Source: a virus. From it: a DNA stretch of 40,667 nt. Each line of letters begins with the position of its first letter. Positions within the stretch are counted from its first letter, which is position 1. The stretch is from the IMG/VR virus record IMGVR_UViG_3300046474_000605, positions 1-40,667 of that record; one strand, 5' to 3'. Of this stretch, positions 8,605-16,600 are shown piece by piece. Position numbers and translations under genes: made by a program. The notes under the pieces were generated by a model. That model was given only the letters and a program-made list of their open reading frames with translations. It made no database searches and was not told where the DNA came from.

Positions 8605-11174
8605 GATCCCACCGTTCCGAGTCCGTATTTCTGTTCCATGGCCTGGTGCGCAGCACCATCGTTCATGATGTTTGCAACCCAGAGTTCAACGACGTCTTGT
8701 CCGTTTTCCGTCCGTGTTCTGCTCTGCCCTGCTTTCGACGCATCCTCGAATAGATTGACCACAGTCCCGCCGCGCGATCCATTCGCGCTCTGCACGTCGT
8801 TCAGGGTCTTGTCCAGCTTGGCGCTGGTTTCGGCAGTGGTTACTCGCTCGCCCTTCTGGAGCAGCCAGGTACCCGTTTCCGGAACAGCATCGAGACCGTC
8901 GTGCGCCATACCGGCAAGGCTGGCCGTGGCCACGCCAGCAACCAACGGTGCTGCAAAGCTGGCGGCCGCCGCTGCTGCTGCCGGAGCGGCAATCGGGCCA
9001 ACGATTGGAATCGCCGCCGTGCTCGCGAACGCCGCGAGCGATGCCTGAAACGCTGTTGCCTGCGCGTTCGCCACCATCGCCACCGAGGCACTGGCCTGAG
9101 TCGCCTTGCCAGTCAGCAGTTGAATGCCCTGGTACACGATCCATTGAGCAGCCATACGCTCGAGCGCGGTGATCACCGACAGAGCGAGGTCAGACATCAC
9201 GTTCTTGGCAGCCTCGCCGGCATCTACCGTCCCTTGCCGGATTCCCTCAAGGTTGCTGGCGATTGATGAAGTGGTGTCCCCCAGAATGCTGGTGGTCGCA
9301 TCCTTCGCCTGCTGCTGGTAGTCGGTGGCGGTGTCCTTGTAGTTTTCCCAGGCACTGCTGACGCCATCCAGCCAATTCGATTGGGCATCGTCGATCTGGT
9401 TGTAGTAGTCCTGCTGTAGCACCAGCCGCTCTGCCAACGCCTCCTGCAGCATCTCGGTTTCGCTGTCGTACATCTCCTGGCTGATGTCGCCGCCGTTGTA
9501 CTGCTTCTGCAGATCGGCCTGCTGCTTGTCGAAGTCCTGCCTGATGGCAAGGTCCGCCTTCAGCCGGTCCTTGAGCTTGTCGCCGGAGCCACTGCCGGCC
9601 AGCTCGATCTGGAATCCTTCCTTCACGGTGCGATTGCCATCGCGGAGGGAATCGCCAAACGCGGCGAGTTTGGCGGCATCCTCGTTGGCTTTTTTAAGCT
9701 TGAGCTGTACGTCGAGCTCGGCCGCCAGTCCCTTCAAACGCTCCTGCTGGGCGGCGTTGATGCCGACCAACTTGCCCGACTCGATTTCGAATTGGAGCTT
9801 CGCGACTTCCGTGGCGTTTTTTCGAGCGTCGGTGCTGGTGTTGATGAGGTCGATCTGGCGCTTGTAATCAGTCTCGGTGCTGTTGAAGGTGTCCTGAATT
9901 TTCTTTGCAGCGGCCGCCGCATCGCTCGCGGCCTTTTTCTGCGCCGCTGCATTGGCGGCAATCGCCGCCGGGTCCACGCCGCTGCCAGTACCCTTCGTAA
10001 TCGCCTGGTTGGTAATGGCAATTTCAGAAGCGGCCTTTTTGGCGTTGGCCACATACTCCTTGAACCGGTCACCGGCCAAAGGCTTTTCCAGATCCTCTGT
10101 GATTTTTGCGGCTGCCTGGGCAGCCACTCCGAACTGGATCTGCGCGTCACTCGCGAAGCTCGCGGCATTCGCCTTGAATTGCTTCGAGGTGTCTCCGAAT
10201 GTGAGAGCTCCGAGCGCGGTGTTCGCCTGCGAGGAAAGATTGCTGATCCGCGCGGAAGCCGTGGCGAAAGACCCTACGATCACATTGGCAACGATGTCGA
10301 AGACGCGGGCAACGCCATCACCGGCATTGACGATGAATGCCGTGGTGGATACCAGATCTTCACCGAGACCTTTTACAACCTTCGAGAGGCCGCCTGAATC
10401 CTTGGCCGACTGGTTAACATCCTTGCTGAATTGCAGCAATACAGGCAAAAACTCAGCCGCCAGCGCGACTTGCGCCGACTTCACATACTGGCCGAGCCCC
10501 TGAAGCTCTAAGCCGAATTGCTTGGCGGCGGCAATTGTGCCCTCGCTCATGACAATGCCGGCGTCTTCCGCTGACGCGCCGAGCTCGTCAAAGCTTTTCG
10601 CGTTATCACGAAGAAGCGGGACCAGCGCCGTCGAGTCGTTCGCAATGGCCTCCATGTAGAAGGTCATTTCAGACTGGCTGACGTTGGCCTTTTCCAGACT
10701 GGTGACGTACAGCGCCAGCGCATCTTTGCTGTTCAGCTTTTTGAACTGATCAGCCGTCACGCCTACCATGGGCGCGATATTGGTGAAGAAATCCTTCAGC
10801 GCCCCGCCGCCGGTGTTAATGAAGTCCCCGAGCTTGTCGTTGGTGTCCTTGAAGATATCCGCCAGTTTGTCCTGGTCCACACCAACACTGCGAGCGCCGG
10901 CGGCCAGCTTTTGGAATTCAGTCGTGCCGAGTCCTGCCAGCGCGGACAGATTCGCGATTTCCTTCGCTGAGTTCGCCGAGGAGACCACCAAAGCGGTAAG
11001 GACGGCAGGAATGCTGCCAATCGCGGTGCCAATCCCTTTTGCCAGATTGTCGAAAGATTTCGCAATCTCAGCGTTGCGCTTCTTGGTTTCCTGGCTCGCC
11101 TTGTCCAGCGGGCCGGTATAACCGCCGATTTTGGCAATCAAGTCGAGCGTGAGTGTGCCGAGGGATCCAGCCAT
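8601..11174 (-). CDS. Tail tape measure protein
   Basis: An 857-residue protein with the standard tape-measure build. The N-terminal part (GTLTLDLIAKIGGYTGPLDKA) is followed by a hydrophobic helix (IGSIPAVLTALVVSSA) and a long Ala/Lys-rich coiled region at about residues 400-650. Near 700-770 there is a hydrophobic Ala/Gly-rich membrane-seeking segment (ASTAAIPIVGPIAAPAAAAAAASF). It sets tail length and helps DNA cross the inner membrane. It lies directly downstream of the G/T chaperone pair, as expected. The ATG start follows the chaperone stop by three bases. Confidence 0.92.
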   Translation of the reverse strand: MAGSLGTLTLDLIAKIGGYTGPLDKASQETKKRNAEIAKSFDNLAKGIGTAIGSIPAVLTALVVSSANSAKEIANLSALAGLGTTEFQKLAAGARSVGVDQDKLADIFKDTNDKLGDFINTGGGALKDFFTNIAPMVGVTADQFKKLNSKDALALYVTSLEKANVSQSEMTFYMEAIANDSTALVPLLRDNAKSFDELGASAEDAGIVMSEGTIAAAKQFGLELQGLGQYVKSAQVALAAEFLPVLLQFSKDVNQSAKDSGGLSKVVKGLGEDLVSTTAFIVNAGDGVARVFDIVANVIVGSFATASARISNLSSQANTALGALTFGDTSKQFKANAASFASDAQIQFGVAAQAAAKITEDLEKPLAGDRFKEYVANAKKAASEIAITNQAITKGTGSGVDPAAIAANAAAQKKAASDAAAAAKKIQDTFNSTETDYKRQIDLINTSTDARKNATEVAKLQFEIESGKLVGINAAQQERLKGLAAELDVQLKLKKANEDAAKLAAFGDSLRDGNRTVKEGFQIELAGSGSGDKLKDRLKADLAIRQDFDKQQADLQKQYNGGDISQEMYDSETEMLQEALAERLVLQQDYYNQIDDAQSNWLDGVSSAWENYKDTATDYQQQAKDATTSILGDTTSSIASNLEGIRQGTVDAGEAAKNVMSDLALSVITALERMAAQWIVYQGIQLLTGKATQASASVAMVANAQATAFQASLAAFASTAAIPIVGPIAAPAAAAAAASFAAPLVAGVATASLAGMAHDGLDAVPETGTWLLQKGERVTTAETSAKLDKTLNDVQSANGSRGGTVVNLFEDASKAGQSRTRTENGQDVVELWVANIMNDGAAHQAMEQKYGLGTVGS

Positions 11175-11177
11175 TAC

Positions 11178-11486
11178 CTAACTCCAGGTTTTCATCGCTT
11201 CATCAAGCGTCAACTCGCGCGGATCCATGTGCGGCGCAAAGTCCTGAATGAACAATTTCGCCGCGTCTTTGCCGGTTTTGCAGTTGGCGTAGAAGGCTTG
11301 CAACTGAGCTAAAGCCATCTCAACTCGCATGCCCTGATGCAGGGATCCACGCTTGTTGCGGAACTTGCACCACACAATAAATTCAGTGTGAGTCATGTTC
11401 TCCTGAGCTTCGGCGATGGTGCGGCCGCCGATTCCATTCATCACCAGCTCGCACCAAAACTCATCGACCGGATTTAGCTCGGCTTC
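11178..11486 (-). CDS. T part of the GT tail assembly chaperone (reached by -1 frameshift)
   Basis: This frame is open from the slippery heptamer at 11486-11492 down to 11178. After slippage it adds 102 residues, beginning EAELNPVDEFWCELV, to the first 124 residues of the upstream protein, giving a 226-residue fusion. The conserved core (MTHTEFIVWCKFRNKRGSL) resembles lambda T/DUF4035 proteins. An independent GTG or ATG start inside the frame (11444/11441) exists but has no good ribosome site. The fusion is expected to bind tape measure and tube protein during assembly and to be absent from the virion. Confidence 0.75.
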   Translation of the reverse strand, partial: EAELNPVDEFWCELVMNGIGGRTIAEAQENMTHTEFIVWCKFRNKRGSLHQGMRVEMALAQLQAFYANCKTGKDAAKLFIQDFAPHMDPRELTLDEAMKTWS

Positions 11487-11857
11487 TTTCCCACGTTCTG
11501 CACTTCGCCGATGGCGATCAGCAGCAGGTTTGTCAGATCGGGGTCAAGCGCCCCTTTGCTTTCTGGAATGGGATCCCCCTCTTTCCAGTCAGCTGGTAGC
11601 ACTACTTCCCCGGTCACATCTGACACTTTGAAAATTGCCTTCCCAGTAGCGTCGCAAATGCTTGCGGCAATGCGCGACGCCAGCGGATCAGCGCCACGAT
11701 GAGTAGCGATGTCACCTACAGCGGTTTGGTAAGAAAGAGGACGCACAAAGGTGGTGAAAATGTGCACCTCACCGTCTTTTTTCCACGTGATGGTCTTTTC
11801 CACCGGACGCGACGTGAAGGCCTTGGATTTCTTGAGGTTGTCGAGACTCAGGTCCAT
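11474..11857 (-). CDS. Tail assembly chaperone G (zero frame)
   Basis: A 127-residue protein just downstream of the tube gene and upstream of T and the tape measure, the standard place of lambda G. The sequence (YQTAVGDIATHRGADPLASRIAASICDATGK) resembles the phage tail assembly chaperone (TAC) families. It stops eleven codons after VQNVGKKPS begins to approach the T frame. Its in-frame GGA-AAG codons, preceded by G, form a slippery heptamer that moves some ribosomes into T. The start overlaps the tube gene stop region by one base. Confidence 0.8.
   Translation of the reverse strand: MDLSLDNLKKSKAFTSRPVEKTITWKKDGEVHIFTTFVRPLSYQTAVGDIATHRGADPLASRIAASICDATGKAIFKVSDVTGEVVLPADWKEGDPIPESKGALDPDLTNLLLIAIGEVQNVGKKPS
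11486..11492 (-). other. Programmed -1 frameshift site (G-GGA-AAG)
   Basis: On the minus strand the heptamer GGGAAAG is exactly in the X-XXY-YYZ phase of the G gene, and the -1 frame is open on both sides into T. From memory this is the same heptamer used by lambda between G and T. The zero-frame stop follows four codons later. Confidence 0.8.
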
Positions 11858-12588
11858 TACGCGGCCACCTTACGGATCCAGGCTGAGCCACCGGAACGCT
11901 GGATAGTTGCGGCGGTGCTTACGACAGCATTGGCGGTGAAGTCAAAGGGGAAGTCGGAGACGTAACCGTCAAAGAGGAACCAAGTGCGCGTCGGAGGCAG
12001 TACGAAGTCCACCTCATCAGAAACCACAACTGCAGCTGTTGCGCCGCTGCCCGCACCACCCGTGAGGGCTACTGTCGGCGCAGAGGTGTAACCCGTGCCA
12101 GGGCTTGTGATGGTAAAGCCGGTGACTTTGCCGTCGGCGATCTGAGCCGTGGCAGTCGCGCCAGTGCCGCCGCCACCGGTCAGAGCTACTGTCGGCGCTG
12201 AGGTGTATCCAGCTCCGCCATTGGTAAGGTTGATTGCCTGCAGCGCACCAGGCAGGCCAACTGTCGGAGCAATATCAGTGCCGTCAGACCAACCAACCGC
12301 CCAGTGGATAGTCTCGTCGGTATCGTCCTCGGACAACTGATGAAGACGGATATGGGAGTCGATGCGAGGGTCGGCGTTGATCGTCATCGATGCTTGGCCC
12401 GGTGTGCGAAGACCACGCATGTAAGTACGTACCTTCTGACTGAGGCAGGTTGTTTCAATCGGATCGGCAGGGTTACCGCCAGGACTGAAAGTCGTAGCGC
12501 ACTCGACTTCCATGATCTCGAACGCCGAAGGGTTGGCGAGGGATCGCACCAGGGCGTAAATCTGGGTTCCTTGGGACAGAATCGACAT
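11857..12588 (-). CDS. Major tail tube protein with internal Gly-rich repeats
   Basis: A 243-residue protein starting [14 protein letters not shown] behind TTGGAGATCACC. A longer reading from 12729 would run through the terminator hairpin, so I rejected it. The N-terminal half matches lambda V-like tube proteins in position and style ([25 protein letters not shown]). At about residues 122-190 it carries two copies of a Gly-rich unit with the core [13 protein letters not shown] (about 127-139 and 166-178, 39 residues apart). This unit is inserted before the final beta segment ([17 protein letters not shown]). Such insertions usually form a surface domain decorating the tail tube. Confidence 0.8.
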   Translation of the reverse strand: MSILSQGTQIYALVRSLANPSAFEIMEVECATTFSPGGNPADPIETTCLSQKVRTYMRGLRTPGQASMTINADPRIDSHIRLHQLSEDDTDETIHWAVGWSDGTDIAPTVGLPGALQAINLTNGGAGYTSAPTVALTGGGGTGATATAQIADGKVTGFTITSPGTGYTSAPTVALTGGAGSGATAAVVVSDEVDFVLPPTRTWFLFDGYVSDFPFDFTANAVVSTAATIQRSGGSAWIRKVAA

Positions 12589-12610
12589 GGTGATCTCCAA
12601 ATGTCGGGCA

Positions 12611-12634
12611 TAAAAAACCCGCACATGGCGGGCT
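12611..12634 (-). terminator. Intrinsic terminator upstream of the tube gene
   Basis: On the minus strand CCCGC and GCGGG pair around a 5-nt loop and are followed by six T residues. It lies between the DUF3168 gene and the tube gene. Like other terminators inside the late operon it would need antitermination or leaky read-through, or it may help keep tube mRNA high as a processing boundary. Confidence 0.7.
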
Positions 12635-12650
12635 TGGGTTTTGGGTTTGG

Positions 12651-13019
12651 CTATCGAGGAACAAGCCAGTCGATATCGAAGCTCGACCGGTAGAGTTTTG
12701 TTTCGGTGTCCTTGCTCTCGCCGCCCCATCGGGTGACGTATGCCTTCAACTCAATGGCCGCGCTGATCGCCGCAGTAACTGCGCGGGCCGATGCGGCAGT
12801 GGCGCCGTAAACGTCAATCTGCAGCGTGTATCCGTCCATGTCTGGACGGCCTGCCAAGTAGTTCTCCGGGCTGCCCGTCACCAATTGCCAGACGGCATAC
12901 GGCTTCGCGACGCCCTCCGGTGCTTCACCGAAGGGGTACAGCCTGGTTGGAGACACGCCCAACAGCGTGGTAACGCCAGAATCGGCGGCGCATACGGCGA
13001 AGATCGGGGCTGAGTTCAC
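12651..13019 (-). CDS. DUF3168 tail completion protein
   Basis: A 122-residue protein with the DUF3168 pattern: an N-terminal helix with [15 protein letters not shown], then [22 protein letters not shown], then [16 protein letters not shown]. Proteins of this family terminate the tail tube at the head-proximal end. The start is a GTG that overlaps the upstream stop (GTGA). The order gp10-like, DUF3168, tube is standard for HK97-type phages. Confidence 0.85.
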   Translation of the reverse strand: MNSAPIFAVCAADSGVTTLLGVSPTRLYPFGEAPEGVAKPYAVWQLVTGSPENYLAGRPDMDGYTLQIDVYGATAASARAVTAAISAAIELKAYVTRWGGESKDTETKLYRSSFDIDWLVPR

Positions 13020-13555
13020 GCTGTCGTTCCTTTCTTGGCCGCTCGCTTGATTGCTCGGTCGATGGCTTTTTCGTATTCGGATATAAAAACGGCCGTTGCC
13101 TCGGAGATGCTCTGCGCCAGTGCAGGCCGCATGAATGGGCGCGCAGCTACCCGAGAAGTACCAAACTCGACAAATCGCCAGTACCAGGTGTCTCCACCGG
13201 GGTTATCTTTGCTGCCCAAGGTTTCGTAGGTCTTCCCTGCTCTACCTTTGCGGACGTTCTCTTTGGTGTTGCCATACTGGCGGGCTCCGCCGAGAACCCC
13301 CACACGGAAACCCAAATCACCAGACGCTTTGAACAAGCGACCATTCCAGCGAATGGTGATGTTCTTGCTGATGTCCTCAGCCGTTTTCGAGTCATCCACG
13401 CGCTCGGCGCTTTCAGCTACTTTGGCGCTGATGAGGGATGCCGCTTTACGTAACGCTGCACGGCCGCCCTTGCGCTTGGCGTCGTAGCTGATCGCCTCAA
13501 GCTTGGAAACTAACGAGTCGATTCCCTCGAGCTTGAACTCGATGCTGTCAGCCAT
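13016..13555 (-). CDS. HK97 gp10 family head-tail joining protein
   Basis: A 179-residue protein with the HK97 gp10 layout. A basic helical N-terminus (EFKLEGIDSLVSKLEAISYDAKRKGG) is followed by WNGRLFKASGDLGFRVGVLGG, and then the conserved FVEFGTSRVAARPFMRPAL near residue 135. It takes part in joining tail to head. ATG start, overlapping the adaptor gene by eight bases. Confidence 0.88.
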   Translation of the reverse strand: MADSIEFKLEGIDSLVSKLEAISYDAKRKGGRAALRKAASLISAKVAESAERVDDSKTAEDISKNITIRWNGRLFKASGDLGFRVGVLGGARQYGNTKENVRKGRAGKTYETLGSKDNPGGDTWYWRFVEFGTSRVAARPFMRPALAQSISEATAVFISEYEKAIDRAIKRAAKKGTTA

Positions 13556-13886
13556 CGTTCACCCCTTTCGCCACCAGGATGGTGAGGTATTCCAAGCCAG
13601 AGTCAGGATCAGGGAGCGGCGGCCCCTTGATGTCATATACCTCAGCGCGAAAGATGATGCGCATGGTCGGCAGAACGCCGGCGCGGTAACGGATCATAAT
13701 GCGGGCCGATGCCTCGGACTGGGCTGACTGCGCAGCGATCAAGTCGCGCGCACTGAGCGGCGTCACCGAGGCTGGCACCTTGGACCAGATCGTCGCCCAG
13801 CCTGGCACCATCTCGCCGCTGCCCGGGTCCTGCACCTGGCCAAGCGTTTGGAAATCGATGCGGTGCCGCAGCTTACCGGCCAGCAT
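13548..13886 (-). CDS. Phage head-tail adaptor (head closure protein)
   Basis: A 112-residue protein with the head-closure adaptor pattern: AGKLRHRIDFQTLG at the N-terminus, a WATIWSKVPASVTPLSARDLIAAQ middle and an RAEVYDIKGPPLPDPDSGLEYLTILV end. This resembles SPP1 gp16/HK97 gp9-like proteins. The start is the ATG overlapping the connector stop by one base (TGATG); a TTG just before it is less likely. It seals the portal-connector after packaging. Confidence 0.83.
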   Translation of the reverse strand: MLAGKLRHRIDFQTLGQVQDPGSGEMVPGWATIWSKVPASVTPLSARDLIAAQSAQSEASARIMIRYRAGVLPTMRIIFRAEVYDIKGPPLPDPDSGLEYLTILVAKGVNDG

Positions 13887-14362
13887 CAAACACCCATCTT
13901 GATGCGGTAAGGCATCAGTAGGGATTTAGAGGAAAGCGGCAACTCGGTCGCGATGGTGCCAGTGACGACCTCTTCACGGTTCGCGAAGAGGTGCCCAAGC
14001 TTAAGCAAGCAAGCAGCCGTAATGGAGGCATTGATGACCATCCCCCGCTCATCCATGTCGATAATCTCGTAGGTTTCAGCCAGCGTGTTTCTGGCGTTCT
14101 CCAGGAGCTTGCAGCGGATATCCGCATTTTCTGGCAAATCAGCCTCGGAAATTGCAATGCCGCAGATACCGCGCGCATCACGTATGCGCTGGGTGGTGTC
14201 GGCCTTGGCTGAATCCATCGCTGCCTGATCGACAAAGAACCGGCGGTTCAAGAAGCGCATTGCCGCCTCCTCGGCCGCATCCAGCTGAGCCTGAATCAAT
14301 ACCTGATCCTCAGGCTCAGCCAGAAGGTGGGCCATGGCCAGTTCGATGGCGATCACGCTCAT
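13886..14362 (-). CDS. Head-tail connector protein (gp6-like)
   Basis: A 158-residue mainly helical protein of the gp6/Phage_connect type. It opens with an acidic helix (LAEPEDQVLIQAQLDAAEEAAMRFLNRRFF) and has ENARNTLAETYEIIDMDERGMVINASITAACLLKLGHLF in its second half. It docks below the portal. ATG start; the neighbours on both sides are head and joining genes. Confidence 0.75.
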   Translation of the reverse strand: MSVIAIELAMAHLLAEPEDQVLIQAQLDAAEEAAMRFLNRRFFVDQAAMDSAKADTTQRIRDARGICGIAISEADLPENADIRCKLLENARNTLAETYEIIDMDERGMVINASITAACLLKLGHLFANREEVVTGTIATELPLSSKSLLMPYRIKMGV

Positions 14363-14364
14363 GG

Positions 14365-14586
14365 TTATTCAGCCTTGTTTTTTGGCTTGGCCGCTGCCTT
14401 GTTGGTCGGGTCGGAAGCCTTCTTGTTGCTCGGCTCTTCGGCTTTCTTCATCTTGTAATCCTCGATGAGGCCGTTGGCGTGGAGGTCAGCAGCGCGAAAT
14501 TCGTCGACCGTGATGGTCGAACCACGCTTGGCGTATTCGCCTTGGTTGTCGAAGCCTTTTACGGTTTTCACTGTGATATCTGGCAT
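14365..14586 (-). CDS. Small head-region protein, Lys-rich tail
   Basis: A 73-residue protein between capsid and connector genes. It begins MPDITVKTVKGFDNQGEY, has a compact N-terminal half and ends in a Lys/Ala/Pro-rich tail. I chose the ATG at 14586 because the upstream extension overlaps the capsid reading frame and looks non-coding. Small proteins at this place in other phages can be head decoration or assembly factors, but I do not recognise this one. Confidence 0.6.
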   Translation of the reverse strand: MPDITVKTVKGFDNQGEYAKRGSTITVDEFRAADLHANGLIEDYKMKKAEEPSNKKASDPTNKAAAKPKNKAE

Positions 14587-14635
14587 GGCTGACACGCCCG
14601 GTCGCCCGGGCGCGCTCCTGTTGGTGGCGGGGGAC

Positions 14636-15889
14636 TTAGGCCGCGTCGAATTCGCCGTGGACGAAGGATTCCGGGCGGTACACAGCCAGAGCCAAGCGCT
14701 CTTCAGCGCGGATGGTGACCATGTTGGTGCGGAAGTTGTCGCCATCTTCGGTCGAAACCTCGACAGCAGCGTCTTCGCGGTCGAACACCTGGGCCGCGAT
14801 ATTCATCGCGCCGACGAGGAATTCACCTTCTGGAACAGCGTTGCTGTCCACAACCGGCAGCTTCCACAGGCGCTGAGCGCCGCCTTCCTGGACGTTGACC
14901 CAGATGTAGGAGCCGTTGGCGTCCTTGGTAAGCTCGATATCCGCCCAGTCGACCGGGTTTAGCGCGATAGCGGATGCGCGATATTCAGCGACGCGCACCT
15001 GCAGGATTGCACGGCGCAGGGTGTCGATCTTGGTGTCGCCAGCTTTGCGCAGCGACTCGTTGAAGGCGGTTGCCTGCGGGATCAGGCCCAGCAGGTTCTG
15101 GCCAGTGCCATCGCCAGCGAGCAACTGCTCTTCTTCTTTGTACTTCAAACCGTAGATCGCGCGACCGTTGATGTAGCTCTGCAGGAGCGGGATGTCTGAC
15201 AGCACCTGCTTGGAGGCCCGGAACCAGTGAGCGATGGTCTTGACGGTGGTGGTCACCATGCCGAAAGAAAGATCGGACTGAGCCTTTGCGGCACCCTCGC
15301 CTGCCTGCGGAGCAGCCATGTTCTGGAAGCCGGTCTCGCGGACATACTCGATCGCGTTCGAGGCGGTCCGACCAGGCATGATCAGGTCGCGAACAGTGAA
15401 CTCGCGATCAGGGCCAGCAACGATACCAGGGACGCGGGTCGCTTGAATGCCAGCACCAACACCACCGGTACCGGTAGTGGAGCTGGTGATATTGGTCACG
15501 GCCTTACGACCGATGCGGGCGATACCCCGGCCGCGGGTTTGCAATGCTTGGAAGTCTTCGGACTCGGAAAGCTCTTCGCCCGCGGACTTTTGCTCGGCAG
15601 GATCGTTGGCAGCGAAGCGGCGCGCCATTTTCTGCTCGATGTCCTGCAGGCGATCTTGCAGACCAAGACCATCTTTCACCAGACCGTCCAAAACGGTTTT
15701 GGTGTCCGCCAGGATGGTACCGTGCTCTTTGATTTCCTTGCTGGCCTTCTCGGCAAATGCCTTGATTTCCTGATCGCGCTGGTCGAGCAGGTCGTTGACC
15801 GCTTTCAGCTCGATCTTGTCGCCAGCGTGCTCTTTACGCTGCATCTGGCGGCTTTCGGCGCGCGCGCCGTTGCTCATGACGTTATGCAT
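14636..15889 (-). CDS. HK97-type major capsid protein
   Basis: A 417-residue capsid protein. Residues ~20-100 form a charged coiled-coil delta domain (QRDQEIKAFAEKASKEIKEHG), which acts as built-in scaffold and is normally removed by the protease. The mature part starts near residue 110-125, and the HK97-fold core is visible (GREFTVRDLI-like segment PDREFTVRDLIMPG, then EEEQLLAGDGTGQNLLGL, then NPVDWADIELTKDANGSYIW). ATG start with AAGGA seven bases upstream. It lies directly after the protease and portal genes, the canonical order. Confidence 0.92.
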   Translation of the reverse strand: MHNVMSNGARAESRQMQRKEHAGDKIELKAVNDLLDQRDQEIKAFAEKASKEIKEHGTILADTKTVLDGLVKDGLGLQDRLQDIEQKMARRFAANDPAEQKSAGEELSESEDFQALQTRGRGIARIGRKAVTNITSSTTGTGGVGAGIQATRVPGIVAGPDREFTVRDLIMPGRTASNAIEYVRETGFQNMAAPQAGEGAAKAQSDLSFGMVTTTVKTIAHWFRASKQVLSDIPLLQSYINGRAIYGLKYKEEEQLLAGDGTGQNLLGLIPQATAFNESLRKAGDTKIDTLRRAILQVRVAEYRASAIALNPVDWADIELTKDANGSYIWVNVQEGGAQRLWKLPVVDSNAVPEGEFLVGAMNIAAQVFDREDAAVEVSTEDGDNFRTNMVTIRAEERLALAVYRPESFVHGEFDAA

Positions 15890-15898
15890 GATGAATCC

Positions 15899-16600
15899 TT
15901 AAAATGAGGGGAGAGACAGTGCCGGGCGCGCTTTCAACGCCTCGACAATTTCGATTTCTGCCAGGTCGCCCTCGGACTCACTCCGGAGCAAATGCTTCAA
16001 TCCACGGTTGGCAATCACCGCAGACTGAGTTTTCGAGAAGCCTGCCTCGCGCAGGAGCAACTCAAATTCAGGGAGCGAAGGCAGGCCGCCGTGGGCCAGC
16101 TTCGACTTTATGGTGTCGGTGCGGGCCTCATCGTTAGCCGGCACGGTGACAATGGAAATCTCGACCAGGTCCAGCTTGGTCAGCGTGCGAATCCGGGTCT
16201 TCTCATCGAAACTGGAGTCGCGCACGTAGTAGCCGATGGAGAGTCCGGTGATCGAACGAGACTGCATTCCTCGGTTAGCGATTCGGGCATACGGCGCATC
16301 TTCGAGCCAGAGCTGGCCGGAGCCGAAAAGACCGCGGTCGTCCTCTTTCAGACTCTCAATATCCCAGCTACCGATCGGCTCGCCGGTACGGTGCTGCCAA
16401 AGAACCGGAAAGGTGCGTGACTTCGCCTTGGCATCCGCGATTGACTCCAGAAACGCGCCTGGCGCGACAACCTCGTTGTAGCTGTCGACGACCCCGAACA
16501 CGGAACCGTACCCAGAAAAAAGGCCGTCTTCGCCGACAGCCTTCACGTCATAGTCGAATGAGCGGTATTTCACCGCTACCGATTGGTCTTTGCGCTTCAT
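15899..16600 (-). CDS. HK97 family prohead protease
   Basis: A 233-residue serine protease that matures the capsid shell. The catalytic His lies in FPVLWQHRTGEPIG (about residue 70) and the Ser in SRSITGLSIGYYV (about residue 120). DLVEISIVTVPAN follows, matching the U35 pattern. The start overlaps the portal stop (ATGA), and the gene ends ten bases before the capsid start. The C-terminal ~60 residues are likely flexible and self-processed. Confidence 0.92.
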   Translation of the reverse strand: MKRKDQSVAVKYRSFDYDVKAVGEDGLFSGYGSVFGVVDSYNEVVAPGAFLESIADAKAKSRTFPVLWQHRTGEPIGSWDIESLKEDDRGLFGSGQLWLEDAPYARIANRGMQSRSITGLSIGYYVRDSSFDEKTRIRTLTKLDLVEISIVTVPANDEARTDTIKSKLAHGGLPSLPEFELLLREAGFSKTQSAVIANRGLKHLLRSESEGDLAEIEIVEALKARPALSLPSF

